A stretch of DNA of 64,000 nucleotides from Actinomycetes bacterium (lineage in GTDB: Bacteria; Actinomycetota; Acidimicrobiia; Acidimicrobiales; RAAP-2), in assembly GCA_021782915.1 (NCBI GenBank), contig JAJXUK010000008.1, positions 1-64,000 of the forward strand, written 5' to 3'. How positions within the stretch are numbered: position 1 is the first letter of the stretch; every line of letters begins with the position of its first letter. Under the pieces are notes generated by a model. The model ran no database searches. It was not told where the DNA came from and worked only from the letters and a program-made list of their open reading frames with translations. Positions 50,186 to 58,374 of this stretch are shown one piece after another. A program made the translations under genes and the position numbers.

Positions 50186-50398
50186 CTACTCGTCGCGAAA
50201 GCGCTTGCCGATGTGCCACTGGTGGCACACCTCGCAGCGGTACGTGTTCAGCTCGACCCCGTTGAGCGTCCAGGCCAGATTGGCCGCACTGGCCGCCTCG
50301 GCCCGGGTGCGATATGCCGTCTTGGGCCGGCCCTCGCGGGTCACGTGAACGGCCCCGACGCGCCGCGGCGCGGACGACTCACGGCGGGCGCGCGGCAT
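50186..50398 (-). CDS. Small protein with CxxCxxxH motif
   Basis: A 70-residue basic protein from the ATG at 50398 (MPRARRESSAPRRVG), six bases after TACCAT, a leaderless start; the longer ORF is discarded. The C-terminal NTYRCEVCHQWHIGKRF could bind zinc through two Cys and one or two His. The N-terminal half is Arg-rich, suggesting nucleic-acid contact. I do not know its function. It is divergent from the DUF3039 gene with only 33 bp between start codons. Confidence 0.7.
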   Translation of the reverse strand: MPRARRESSAPRRVGAVHVTREGRPKTAYRTRAEAASAANLAWTLNGVELNTYRCEVCHQWHIGKRFRDE

Positions 50399-50431
50399 GG
50401 GCACATGGTACCGGGCCGCTAGGGTTCTGAC

Positions 50432-50710
50432 GTGGTGAAGGGCCTCGAGCAGCCAGTCCAGGAGACGGTCGTCACGACCGAGGACGGGGACCACGAGCGC
50501 TTCACGCACATCGTGCTCGAGGGCTACACGCCCGAAGGCGGTGACTTCGTGGCGTTGGGCAACTCGGTCGTCGACGGGATGGTCAACGCGACGCCGGTGA
50601 CGGCCCTGTGCGGCAAGGTGTGGGTGCCCGGACGCGATCCGCAGAAGTACCCGCTGTGCCCGACGTGTCGCGAGGTGGCCGAACGCCTCGGCTGGTCGCT
50701 GCCGAGCTGA
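50432..50710 (+). CDS. DUF3039 family protein
   Basis: A 92-residue protein with the DUF3039 pattern: FTHIVLEGYTPEGGDFVALG, GNSVVDGMVNATPVTALCG, then KVWVPGRDPQKYPLCPTCRE. Three cysteines (LCG, PLCPTC) suggest a metal site. The family is characteristic of Actinobacteria and has no known biochemical role. The GTG start is six bases after TAGGGT, facing the small Cys-rich protein gene from a 33-bp divergent region. Confidence 0.88.
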   Translation: MVKGLEQPVQETVVTTEDGDHERFTHIVLEGYTPEGGDFVALGNSVVDGMVNATPVTALCGKVWVPGRDPQKYPLCPTCREVAERLGWSLPS

Positions 50711-50732
50711 ACCTGGCTAGAGAGGCGCGAAC

Positions 50733-51413
50733 ATGTCCCGGGCCCTCTGCGTGCGACACCATCTCGAGGACCGTGCCGGGCTGATCGGCGACGCCTTCGA
50801 GGCCCGTGGCGTGACGGTGCAGACGGTGATGCTGGACGCCGGCTCACCGACGCCGAGCTTGAGCGGCAGCGACTACCTGATCATCCTGGGCTCCAAGCAC
50901 GCCGTCTACGACGAGGCCGTCGAGGCCGCCTGGTTCGGCCGCGAGCTCGAGCTCCTCGGGCACGCCGAGGATCAGGGCGTGCCGGTGTTGGGCATCTGCT
51001 TCGGCGCCCAGGCGCTCTGCCGGCACTACGGCGGCGTCGTCGCTCCCGCGGCGCAGCCCGAGATCGGCTGGTACGAGATCGAGGTCAGCGCCGAGGTGGA
51101 TCTGCCACGCGGGCCGTGGTTCGAGTACCACTACGACGCCTGCCAGCTGCCCGCGCGGGCCCGTGAATGGGCGCGCACCGCCCGAGCCGTCCAGGCCTTC
51201 TCGATCGGCTCGAACGTGGGCGTGCAGTTCCACCCGGAGATCGACGCGCGCCAGCTGGCTGACTGGTTCGCCGCGGGTGACGACGATCCGCGTGACTTCT
51301 TCATCGATCACGAGGCGCTGCTCGCCCAGACCGAGCGTGAGACCCCGGCGGCGAGACGACGGGCGCAGGCACTCGTGGACCTCTTCCTGGCTCACGCCGG
51401 TCACGGGCACTGA
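50733..51413 (+). CDS. Class I glutamine amidotransferase-like protein
   Basis: A 226-residue GATase1-fold protein. The nucleophile elbow is VPVLGICFGAQALCRHYGG, with Cys near residue 90. The His-Glu pair is in VGVQFHPEIDARQLADWF. The oxyanion-type segment YLIILGSKHAVYDE is upstream. It resembles stand-alone GMP-synthase-like amidotransferases. No synthetase partner is adjacent, so either it hydrolyses a gamma-glutamyl compound or its partner lies elsewhere. GAGAGG precedes the ATG, possibly as a Shine-Dalgarno. Confidence 0.9.
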   Translation: MSRALCVRHHLEDRAGLIGDAFEARGVTVQTVMLDAGSPTPSLSGSDYLIILGSKHAVYDEAVEAAWFGRELELLGHAEDQGVPVLGICFGAQALCRHYGGVVAPAAQPEIGWYEIEVSAEVDLPRGPWFEYHYDACQLPARAREWARTARAVQAFSIGSNVGVQFHPEIDARQLADWFAAGDDDPRDFFIDHEALLAQTERETPAARRRAQALVDLFLAHAGHGH

Positions 51414-51437
51414 CGAGGGCATCAGTACACTGGGCCC

Positions 51438-52643
51438 GTGAGCGTCCCGCGAGCGCACGAGACGCTGCGAATCGAGCGCGCGGCCACCGGCGGAGGTCTG
51501 GCCCACCTGAGTGACGGGCGTGTGGTCTTCGTGCGCCACGCACTCATCGGCGAGCTCGTGGAGGCTGACGTCCTGGAGATCACCTCGTCCTTCGCTCGTG
51601 CGGACGCGACGCGCGTGATCGAGTCGAGCCCCGAGCGCGTGGACCCGCCCTGCCCGTACGCGGGACCGGGCCGCTGTGGCGGCTGTGACCTGCAGCACGC
51701 CACCCCGGCGGCTCAGCAGCGCTGGAAGGCCGACCTGGTCGCCGAGCAGCTGCGTCGCATTGCCCACGTCGACTGGCACGTCGAGGTGCGCGACGCCGGA
51801 CCGGTCAAGGGCTACCGGACTCGCCTGCGCTGCGGCGTGAACGAGCGGGGCTACCTGGGCCTGCGCGCGAGCCGCTCGCACGAGATGGTGCCGATAGGCT
51901 CCTGCTACATCGCTGACGAGCGATTCTCGGAGGCCTTCACCCACGAGTGGACCGGGGCAACGGAGGTGGAGCTGCGCGCCATTGGCAACTCCGAGCCCTT
52001 CGCGGTTCTGAGCCGTGGCGCCGAGACGCGCGTGGAGATTCGCACCCTCGGGGCTCGGCCGCTGAGCACCCCGGCGCCCTCACGCGTGGCGGTGGGCGCC
52101 AATACCTTTCAGGTGTCCGCCCAGTCATTCTGGCAGGCGCACCGCGCGGCGCCCGAGCTGCTGACGCGAGAAGTGCTGCGCATGGCCCAGGCCGAGGAGC
52201 GTGACTCGGTCGTGGATCTCTTCAGCGGCGTGGGACTCTTCAGCGTCCCCCTGGCCCAGCGCGTCGGGAGACGCGGGCGGGTCACCGCGGTGGAGGCCTC
52301 ACCGCACGCGGTGCGTGACGCGCGGCTCAACGTTGAGGGCCTCGACGCGGTGCGCGTGCGTCAGCGCTCGGTCAGCGCGCGCTCGATGCCTGGCTCGGTC
52401 GCCCGCGGCGACATCGTCGTGCTGGACCCGCCACGGGGGGGCCTGGCTCGCGGGGCGGCCGCGGCCCTGGCCGCCTGCGGGCCCCGGCGCATCGTCTACG
52501 TCTCGTGTGACGCGGCCACCTTCGCTCGCGACTTGAGAGAGCTCTCAGGTGGCGGGTACGTCCTGAGCGACCTGGTCGCGTACGACTTCTTCCCCATGAC
52601 CGAGCACGTGGAGCTGGTTGGGCTACTTGACACCGGGCCCTAG
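51438..52643 (+). CDS. TrmA/RlmC/RlmD-family RNA (uracil-5-)-methyltransferase
   Basis: A 401-residue protein. A TRAM-like N-terminal domain is followed by Fe-S cysteines in PPCPYAGPGRCGGCDLQHA. The SAM-binding motif is SVVDLFSGVGLFSVPLAQRVG, then VLDPPRGGLARGAA, and the nucleophile Cys is in RIVYVSCDAATFARDLREL. The C-terminal DFFPMTEHVELVGLL is the family end with the general base Glu. It methylates a uridine C5 in tRNA or 23S rRNA; which one cannot be told. GTG is six bases after TACACT, a leaderless pattern. Confidence 0.92.
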   Translation: MSVPRAHETLRIERAATGGGLAHLSDGRVVFVRHALIGELVEADVLEITSSFARADATRVIESSPERVDPPCPYAGPGRCGGCDLQHATPAAQQRWKADLVAEQLRRIAHVDWHVEVRDAGPVKGYRTRLRCGVNERGYLGLRASRSHEMVPIGSCYIADERFSEAFTHEWTGATEVELRAIGNSEPFAVLSRGAETRVEIRTLGARPLSTPAPSRVAVGANTFQVSAQSFWQAHRAAPELLTREVLRMAQAEERDSVVDLFSGVGLFSVPLAQRVGRRGRVTAVEASPHAVRDARLNVEGLDAVRVRQRSVSARSMPGSVARGDIVVLDPPRGGLARGAAAALAACGPRRIVYVSCDAATFARDLRELSGGGYVLSDLVAYDFFPMTEHVELVGLLDTGP

Positions 52644-52660
52644 AGGGTGGACAGTGAGGG

Positions 52661-52684
52661 TGAGGGCGCAAGACCTCGCCCTCA
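52661..52684 (+). promoter_or_regulatory. Hairpin between methyltransferase and HicA-like gene
   Basis: TGAGGGCG (52661-52668) pairs perfectly with CGCCCTCA (52677-52684) around an 8-nt loop. It begins 18 nt after the methyltransferase stop and ends 14 nt before the next ATG, near its GGGGAAGAGG ribosome-binding site. It could terminate transcription or gate translation. No T-tract follows. Confidence 0.5.
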
Positions 52685-52698
52685 GTGAGGGGAAGAGG

Positions 52699-52977
52699 AT
52701 GCCGGTGAAGCTGGACCACCACCACCGAATGACGTTGCTCAAGATCTTCGGTCACCCGATGAATCACAACATCAAGTGGCGCGACGTCTTGTCGCTGCTG
52801 GAGCGCTTCGGCGAGGTGCACGAGACGCACCGTGGCAATTGGGCGGTCACGCTCGATGGCGAGACGGTGTCGCTGGGCTCAACGCGCGCGCGCGATCTCT
52901 CGGAGGACCAGGTGGTCAAGGTGCGAGGCTTCCTTCGCTCGGCGGGAGTCGATCCGAGAGGTCTCAGCGCGGCGTAG
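52699..52977 (+). CDS. HicA-like small protein, unknown
   Basis: A 92-residue protein from the ATG at 52699, preceded by GGGGAAGAGG. An in-frame GTG at 52654 is an alternative start. The sequence KIFGHPMNHNIKWRDVLSLL then FGEVHETHRGNWAVTLDG recalls the HicA-like double-stranded-RNA-binding fold (alpha-beta-beta-beta-alpha), with a His in the strand region. No HicB antitoxin is adjacent, so a toxin role is not supported. Similar small proteins are widespread in actinobacteria. A hairpin lies just upstream. Confidence 0.7.
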   Translation: MPVKLDHHHRMTLLKIFGHPMNHNIKWRDVLSLLERFGEVHETHRGNWAVTLDGETVSLGSTRARDLSEDQVVKVRGFLRSAGVDPRGLSAA

Positions 52978-52998
52978 GCCCACTACCCTCTAGGGGCC

Positions 52999-53727
52999 GT
53001 GTCCCGACCCCTGCTGCTCGTGCCGCCCTCGGAGGCCAAGCGTACGGGTGGGTCTGTCGGCGCCGGACGGGATCTGTTCGCCGAGCACCTCGGCCCGCAG
53101 CGCGCCGAGGTGCGCCAGGCGCTGGGTGAGTTGCTGGGGACTCACGAGAGTGTGCTGGCGCGCGTCCTGGGCGTGCGCGGGGCGTTGCTCGAGCGCGCTC
53201 GGATCGCCACGGAGGAGCTCGTGAGCTCTCGAGCGCGGGTGCTGGCGGCGTGGCGCCGCTACGACGGGGTGGTCTGGGCGCATCTGGATCCCGCGTCGCT
53301 CACGCCCGGACAACGTCGCCGGATCCTGGTGCCGTCGGGGCTCTACGGACTGAATCGGGCCGACGACGCGATCGCGGACTACCGATTGAAGATGTCCGCG
53401 CCCCTGGGGGGCGGACGCCTCGCCAGTCACTGGCGTGAACCGGTCAGTCGGGCCCTCGCCGACTACGCGGGCGAGCGCGTCGTCTACGACCTGCTGACCC
53501 AGGAGCACCGTGCCGCACTTGAGCCGACGCTCCTGCTTCGAACACGCTTGGTCCGCGTGGACTTCGTGCGAGCGGATTCGGGGCGTGCGGTCGGCCACGA
53601 CGCCAAGGCCGCCAAGGGGGTCTTCACCCGTCACCTCCTCGACGCGCGCGACGTGGCGGACTTCTCCTGGCGCAACTGGCGGGCCCAGCGCGAGGACGAT
53701 CAGGTGAGCGTGGTCCTGCACGCCTAG
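52999..53727 (+). CDS. yaaA: YaaA/UPF0246 family peroxide-stress protein
   Basis: A 242-residue protein with the YaaA/DUF328 pattern: LLLVPPSEAKRTGG at the N-terminus, ILVPSGLYGLNRADDAIADY in the middle, YRLKMSAPLGG, and GHDAKAAKGVFTRHLLD near the C-terminus. E. coli YaaA lowers free iron and protects DNA and protein during peroxide stress; the fold binds DNA. The GTG follows a TACCCT-containing segment with no Shine-Dalgarno. It stands alone between the HicA-like gene and a membrane protein gene. Confidence 0.9.
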   Translation: MSRPLLLVPPSEAKRTGGSVGAGRDLFAEHLGPQRAEVRQALGELLGTHESVLARVLGVRGALLERARIATEELVSSRARVLAAWRRYDGVVWAHLDPASLTPGQRRRILVPSGLYGLNRADDAIADYRLKMSAPLGGGRLASHWREPVSRALADYAGERVVYDLLTQEHRAALEPTLLLRTRLVRVDFVRADSGRAVGHDAKAAKGVFTRHLLDARDVADFSWRNWRAQREDDQVSVVLHA

Positions 53728-53767
53728 TCTTCTGGCGTCACCGGCACCGCCGTCCTACCATGCGGAT

Positions 53768-54262
53768 ATGGCCGATTCGATCGTGATCGAGGAGAGGCTG
53801 GCCACGCGTGAGATCTCCGCGCTGCTCGCCGTGGGACTGATCGGCAGTTTGATCCGTCGGCGGCGCGAACGCGCCTCTCGGCTCGGGCGGGCCCTGGAGC
53901 GCTGCCGGCGCGGCGCGCGTCTGATGGGCGTGCCGCTCGTCGGGGCGCTGCTGTGGCTGTCGAGTTGCGTCGTCGTGCGCGTCGTCGAGGCGGATGACGG
54001 TCGTCGTCTGGAGGTGCTCTACGGGCCGAACGGTGTGATACGCCAGACGTTCTCCGCCTCGGAGATCCTCAGCGCCGACGTGGGCGACGCGCCGCTGTGG
54101 CGCTGGGGGGGACTGGGCTATCGCGGCAGCCTGCGCCTGTTCAAGCGCGCGGCGCTCGTGACGCGCCGCGGCGAGGCCCTGGTGCTCGAGCTCACGCGGG
54201 GCCGGCGCTTCGTGGTCACCGTGGACGAGCCCGGCGCGTTCGCCTCGGCGCTGAGCGACTAG
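53768..54262 (+). CDS. Small membrane-associated protein, PH-like
   Basis: A 164-residue protein. The basic N-terminal region (SLIRRRRERASRLGRALERC) is flanked by hydrophobic LLAVGLIGSLI and a second segment GVPLVGALLWLSSCVVVRVV. Beta-strand-rich sequence follows (RRLEVLYGPNGVIRQTFSA, LVLELTRGRRFVVTVDEPG), which recalls PH-like membrane proteins of the DUF3093 type. Assignment is tentative. The ATG is six bases after TACCAT, a leaderless start. It ends 3 nt before the GNAT gene. Confidence 0.6.
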   Translation: MADSIVIEERLATREISALLAVGLIGSLIRRRRERASRLGRALERCRRGARLMGVPLVGALLWLSSCVVVRVVEADDGRRLEVLYGPNGVIRQTFSASEILSADVGDAPLWRWGGLGYRGSLRLFKRAALVTRRGEALVLELTRGRRFVVTVDEPGAFASALSD

Positions 54263-54265
54263 CGC

Positions 54266-54778
54266 GTGGGTGGGCTGCGGCTGCGGCCGCTTCACTACGA
54301 GGATGAGGCCGTCGCTCGGGCCGCGCACGTCGAGCTCTCGGACGAGGACTTCCCGTTTCTACTCTTCTTCGAAGCCCAGGACCCGTGGGTGAGCTACGTC
54401 GACGCCTGGCGAGCGGGCGGGCTGGGCCACGCGGTTCCCCACGGGCCGGCCGTGCCCTCGACGTTCCTCATCGCGGTGGCGAACTCGGAGATCGTCGGGC
54501 GCGTCTCGGTGCGCTTTGCCCTCAACGAGTGGCTGGCGCACGAGGGAGGACACATTGGCTACGCGGTTCGACCACAGTTTCGCCGGCGCGGCTACGCCCG
54601 CCAGATGCTGGCCCAGGCGCTGGTCGTGGCGCGCGCCCACGACGTCGAGACGGTGCTCATGGTGTGTGACGAGGCGAATCCGGCCTCCGCGCGTGTCATC
54701 GAGGGTGCGGGAGGCGTCTTTGAGGGCCACGTGCGCGCACAGGACGGAGTGCTGCTGCGCCGCTACTGGATCCACTAG
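54266..54778 (+). CDS. GNAT family N-acetyltransferase
   Basis: A 170-residue acetyltransferase of the RimJ/RimL-like group. The strand-turn region is IVGRVSVRFALNEWLAHEGG and HIGYAVRPQFRRRGYARQML provides the acetyl-CoA pyrophosphate loop (RRRGYA). VLMVCDEANPASARVIEGAG is motif B. Substrate unknown. GTG start 3 nt after the upstream stop; likely one transcript with the membrane protein. Confidence 0.93.
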   Translation: MGGLRLRPLHYEDEAVARAAHVELSDEDFPFLLFFEAQDPWVSYVDAWRAGGLGHAVPHGPAVPSTFLIAVANSEIVGRVSVRFALNEWLAHEGGHIGYAVRPQFRRRGYARQMLAQALVVARAHDVETVLMVCDEANPASARVIEGAGGVFEGHVRAQDGVLLRRYWIH

Positions 54779-54811
54779 GACGCACGGGTCGCTGAGCAGA
54801 CGGGGGGCGCG

Positions 54812-55246
54812 GTGAATCTGCGGGGGGAGTCGCCGCGCGACTCGGTGGCGGCCCTGGTGCGAGAGCGTGGGCTGGACGACGTGGTGGATGCTTGCCTCGC
54901 CCTGCTGGATGAGGGTGAGATCGACGCGGCGCTCCTCGTGGGCCTGGCCGGACGGCACGCTGAACTCGTGCTGGAGGGCGCTGAGGGTGGCGTCGAGGGC
55001 TACTGGGCCCGGGTCTGGGCGCTGCGCGCGCTGTTGTACGCGTGGCGCGAGGACGCGTGCAGCGCCGTCGTACGGGCCACCGCCGAGGACTCGTGGCGGA
55101 TCCGGGAGATGGCCCTCAAGGTGATCCGGGCTCGGCGCCTGCGCGGTGCCGAGGATGTCGTCGCGGCGTGTCTGAATGATCCCGTGGCGCGCGTGGGCGC
55201 GGCGGCGAGACGAGCCCTGCGCGCCCTCGGGCGAGAGACGATCTGA
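54812..55246 (+). CDS. HEAT-repeat-like helical protein
   Basis: A 144-residue, all-helical protein rich in Ala, Leu and Arg. Two or three HEAT-like helical pairs are visible (YWARVWALRALLYAWREDAC, SWRIREMALKVIRARRLRG, NDPVARVGAAARRALRALG). Such repeats serve protein contacts. The GTG start is after a G-rich stretch. Converges with the MFS gene; the stops are adjacent. Binding partner unknown. Confidence 0.75.
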   Translation: MNLRGESPRDSVAALVRERGLDDVVDACLALLDEGEIDAALLVGLAGRHAELVLEGAEGGVEGYWARVWALRALLYAWREDACSAVVRATAEDSWRIREMALKVIRARRLRGAEDVVAACLNDPVARVGAAARRALRALGRETI

Positions 55247-56431
55247 TCAGGGGCGCGACGCCACCATCGGATCGAGCCGGGAGACCGGCTCACGCAGGGC
55301 GCGCAGGGTCGGCAGGCTGGACGCCGTTGCGAGGGCGAGGATCAGGAACGCCAGGTGCGGACGGGTCGCGATGAGTCCGGTCACCGAGGCCATCACGAGG
55401 CCCCCGAGGTTCCCGGCGAGCCAGATCAAACCGGACGCCGTGGACTCCGAGTCGGGCGCGGCTCGCTCGGTCAGCTCGAGCACGACTGGCAAGACCGATA
55501 GCGCGAGGAATCCCACGACGAGCAGGCTGATGAGCGCGCTGAGGGTCCCGGGGGCGATCGCCAGAACCAGGCACGCGAGTGAGGTGGCGATCGCGGCCAC
55601 CGTGGCCAGGCGGACCTCGCGGTGCCGGCGCGCGGCCAAGACCGGCAGCACGCTCGAGCCCACGACGCCGGCCAGCACCATCGCGATCAGGATGCCACCA
55701 GCGGCGTTGGCCGAGACGCCCGCGGGCTTGAGCAGGTCCTGTGCCCAGGTGGTCAGAGAGATGAAGACGCCGAAGGGTAGGGCGATGAAGGCGCACAGCA
55801 GTCGCATGAGGGGCCGGCGCCAGGCCGCGGCGAAGGCTCCCAGACCCAGTGAGGGCGCCGACGGGGGGAAGGGGGCGTCTCGAAGTAGGGCGAGCGCCAG
55901 GCCCGCGCCCGCGAGGACCGCGAGCATGGCTTGCACTCTGACGAGTGCGGGCATCTGGGAGGGCGTCGAGAAGATCACACCGAGCAGGAACGCCATGACC
56001 ATGCCGGCGAAGATGGACGCGGACGCCAGGGCGATGCCGGCGGGCCGGCTGCGTTCGGGCAGGTACTGGGCGACGAGTGCCGTGACGGAGTTCAGCACGA
56101 GCGGCTGGGCGACGGCGGCCACGGCGGCGCCGAGCAGCAGCGCCGAGTAGGAGCCCTCGAGGCGGATCAGCGCACCGGTGGCCGTGAGCAGGGCGCCGAT
56201 GACGAGCCATCGGCGCAGGTGCCGGTCGAGCAGGAGCCCGGCCGGGATGGCCAGGAGCACGTAGATGAAGACGAACGGCTGAGCCAGCCAGCCGATGGCC
56301 GAGCTCGAGACGTGGAAGTGCCGGGCCGCCGGCGTGGTGACCGCGGCGAAGGTCAGCCAGACCATCTGGGTCACCGCGCCCACGCCCGCGAAGGCCACCA
56401 CGACGCCCCACCCTCGCTTCGCACTCTGCAC
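55247..56431 (-). CDS. MFS transporter
   Basis: A 394-residue transporter with about 12 hydrophobic helices. Helix 1 is near GVVVAFAGVGAVTQMVWLTF; the loop after helix 2 reads IPAGLLLDRHLRRWL, the MFS motif in reduced form. VTALVAQYLPERSRPAGIALA and GLIWLAGNLGGLVMASVTGL mark helices 4-5 and 10-11. It resembles nitrate/CynX-like importers or drug exporters; the substrate is unknown. GGAGG lies 4 nt before the GTG. It is next to the hydroxy-acid oxidase gene on the same strand (62 bp apart), so organic-acid transport is possible. Confidence 0.88.
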   Translation of the reverse strand: MQSAKRGWGVVVAFAGVGAVTQMVWLTFAAVTTPAARHFHVSSSAIGWLAQPFVFIYVLLAIPAGLLLDRHLRRWLVIGALLTATGALIRLEGSYSALLLGAAVAAVAQPLVLNSVTALVAQYLPERSRPAGIALASASIFAGMVMAFLLGVIFSTPSQMPALVRVQAMLAVLAGAGLALALLRDAPFPPSAPSLGLGAFAAAWRRPLMRLLCAFIALPFGVFISLTTWAQDLLKPAGVSANAAGGILIAMVLAGVVGSSVLPVLAARRHREVRLATVAAIATSLACLVLAIAPGTLSALISLLVVGFLALSVLPVVLELTERAAPDSESTASGLIWLAGNLGGLVMASVTGLIATRPHLAFLILALATASSLPTLRALREPVSRLDPMVASRP

Positions 56432-56493
56432 GCGACCTCCTCGGCACGCTCGGTGGCCGCCCCGAAGTTAGTCCGCTTCGAGCGCCGCGTTCG

Positions 56494-57669
56494 CTACGGC
56501 TGCACGAGCGCGGCGGGACTCAACTGGGCGACGTCGCTCAGGCCGGTGAGGCCCAGGGTGACGCGCAGTTCCTCGCGCATGACCGCCAGGGTGTGGCCCA
56601 CGGCCCGCTCGCCCCCAGCGGCCACGGCGTAGGCCCACGGGCGACCGATGAGACACGCCCTGGCGCCCAGGGCCAGGGCCTTGGCCACGTCCAGGCCGCT
56701 GCGCACTCCACCATCCATCAGAACCTGGGCGCGCCCCTGCACCGCCTCGACGACCCGGGGCAGGGCTCGGATACCCGAGAGCACGCCGTCGAGCTGGCGC
56801 CCGCCGTGATTGGACACGATGACGGCGTCGGCGCCCGCGTTCACCGCGGCTGACGCGTCCTCGTGGTCCAGGATCCCCTTGAGCGCGATGCGCCCGGGCC
56901 AGTGCGCGCGCACCCACTCCAGGTCGTCCCAGGTCACCGACGGGTCGAACTGGCCGGCAACCCAGTGCTGGAAGTCTGCGGGCACCGTGGCCTCGGGCAG
57001 GGCCGCCGTGAGGTTGCCGAAGCTCAGGGGCCGACCACCCAGGGCCACGTCGCGCACCCAGTGCGCGTGACGCGCCAGGTCCCAGCCGCGACGGGCGCGA
57101 CCCCAGAGGCCGATGGGCGCACCGATGCCGTTGCGCGCGTCCCGGTAGCGCTGGCCGACGACCGCCAGATCCACGGTCAGCACCAGCGTGCGAGAGCCCA
57201 GCGACCAGGCCCGAGCCATGAGGTCCTCGGCGTACGAGCGGTCCTTCATCACGTAGAGCTGGAACCACGGAGCTCGCGACACGGCCCCCGCGACCTCCTC
57301 GAGACTGCAGATGGACAGGGTCGACTCGACGAAGACCACGCCCGCCTCGGTGGCCGCGCGCGCCGCCTGGACTTCGGCTCGTCGAGCGAACATGCCGGCA
57401 AAGCCCACCGGCGCGAGGATGATCGGCATGGAGAGTTCCTCGTCCAGCACGGTGGTGCTGAGCGAGCGCACCGAGACGTCGCGCAGGACTCGTTGGCGAA
57501 AGGCCAGGGCCTCCAGGTCCGCGCGATTGGCCCGCAGCGTCACCTCATCGAAGGCGCCGCCATCGATGTAGTCGAAGAGCTGGCGCGGTAGGCGCCGTCG
57601 CGCCAGCTCACGGTAGTCGCCGACCGAAGCGGGGGCAAGACCGAGGCTGTCGTCGCGACGGGGTGTCAT
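56494..57669 (-). CDS. FMN-dependent alpha-hydroxy-acid oxidase/dehydrogenase
   Basis: About 391 residues from the ATG at 57669 (MTPRRDDSLGLAPASVGDY). It shows the (L)-2-hydroxyacid oxidase TIM-barrel pattern: LFDYIDGGAFDEVTLRAN, SMPIILAPVGFAGMF, GIRALP and IVSNHGGRQLDGV, which carries the catalytic His and Arg, then VLMDGGVRSGLDVAKALALG and ARACLIGRPWAYAVAAGG. The family includes glycolate oxidase, L-lactate and mandelate dehydrogenases. The ATG is six bases after CATACT, a leaderless pattern. The adjacent glycolate phosphatase-like, glycerate kinase and semialdehyde reductase genes favour glycolate or L-lactate as substrate. Confidence 0.93.
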   Translation of the reverse strand: MTPRRDDSLGLAPASVGDYRELARRRLPRQLFDYIDGGAFDEVTLRANRADLEALAFRQRVLRDVSVRSLSTTVLDEELSMPIILAPVGFAGMFARRAEVQAARAATEAGVVFVESTLSICSLEEVAGAVSRAPWFQLYVMKDRSYAEDLMARAWSLGSRTLVLTVDLAVVGQRYRDARNGIGAPIGLWGRARRGWDLARHAHWVRDVALGGRPLSFGNLTAALPEATVPADFQHWVAGQFDPSVTWDDLEWVRAHWPGRIALKGILDHEDASAAVNAGADAVIVSNHGGRQLDGVLSGIRALPRVVEAVQGRAQVLMDGGVRSGLDVAKALALGARACLIGRPWAYAVAAGGERAVGHTLAVMREELRVTLGLTGLSDVAQLSPAALVQP

Positions 57670-57692
57670 GGGTCCAGTATGGTCCCGATGCC

Positions 57693-58340
57693 TCAGGTGA
57701 GCCGGAGCCGAGAGAGGACCTCCCCGGCGCTCTCGGCCAGGACGACGGCGCCCGCCGCGCTCAACTCCTCGCGTGAGCCGTAGCCCCACAGCGCGCCCAC
57801 GGAGAGCAGGCCAAGCTCACGCGCCGCCACGACGTCGTAACGCCGGTCACCCACCATCCAGACCTCCGGCGCCGGTGGGACCCCTACCTCGTCCAGGACC
57901 AGGCGGGCGATGTCGGCTTTATTTCGGCGCGACTCGCGCGTGTCGCCGCGCACCGAAGTGAAGTAGGGCGCCAGGCCGAGGCGTTCGAGTATCTGGCGCG
58001 CGTAGGGCTCGAACTTGGAGGTGGCCACGCCCAGGGCTAGGCCCCGCTGGCTCGCCTCGTCGAGCAGCTCCTGCACTCCCGGGTAGGTCGTGCACTCAGA
58101 CACGCCGAGGATCGCGTAGTGGCCTCGGTACGTGTCCACGACGGCCTCGAGTTCGTGCCCGGCGAAGCCCAGGCTCTCGAAGGTCTCGGCCAGCGGTGGG
58201 CCTATCAGATCATCCGGTAGCTCGCGCTCGGGATCTCGGCCCCACTCGATGAGCGTGGCGGCAAGGCAGTGACGGATGCCCGGGGCACTGTCGATCAGCG
58301 TGCCGTCGAGGTCGAAGACGATCGCGGGGGGCGTGCGCAC
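57693..58340 (-). CDS. HAD hydrolase, phosphoglycolate phosphatase-like
   Basis: A 215-residue HAD subfamily IA protein. Motif I is AIVFDLDGTLIDSAPGIRH, with both Asp residues. Motif II is GVATSKFEPYARQIL, motif III Lys is in ESRRNKADIARLVL and motif IV is VWMVGDRRYDVVAARELG. The cap domain (residues about 20-85) matches the phosphoglycolate phosphatase/PGMB group. It should dephosphorylate a small phosphate ester such as 2-phosphoglycolate. GTG is six bases after TAGCGT on the minus strand. It faces the glycerate kinase gene across 34 bp. Confidence 0.9.
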   Translation of the reverse strand: MRTPPAIVFDLDGTLIDSAPGIRHCLAATLIEWGRDPERELPDDLIGPPLAETFESLGFAGHELEAVVDTYRGHYAILGVSECTTYPGVQELLDEASQRGLALGVATSKFEPYARQILERLGLAPYFTSVRGDTRESRRNKADIARLVLDEVGVPPAPEVWMVGDRRYDVVAARELGLLSVGALWGYGSREELSAAGAVVLAESAGEVLSRLRLT

Positions 58341-58374
58341 CGCTCCACGCTAGGCCCGTGGCTAGCGTGAGCGC
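58341..58374. promoter_or_regulatory. Compact divergent leaderless promoter
   Basis: The 34 bp between start codons hold TAGCGT on the plus strand (58363-58368) and TAGCGT on the minus strand (58347-58352). Each is exactly six bases before its own start codon (ATG or GTG), and the hexamers are 10 bp apart. The -35 regions would overlap the opposite promoter and coding start, so both cannot easily be used at once. A nearly identical arrangement occurs at 50399-50431. Confidence 0.7.

Noticed and set aside
52699-52977. HicA toxin call
   Set aside because: Only fold-level resemblance, and no HicB antitoxin gene is adjacent.
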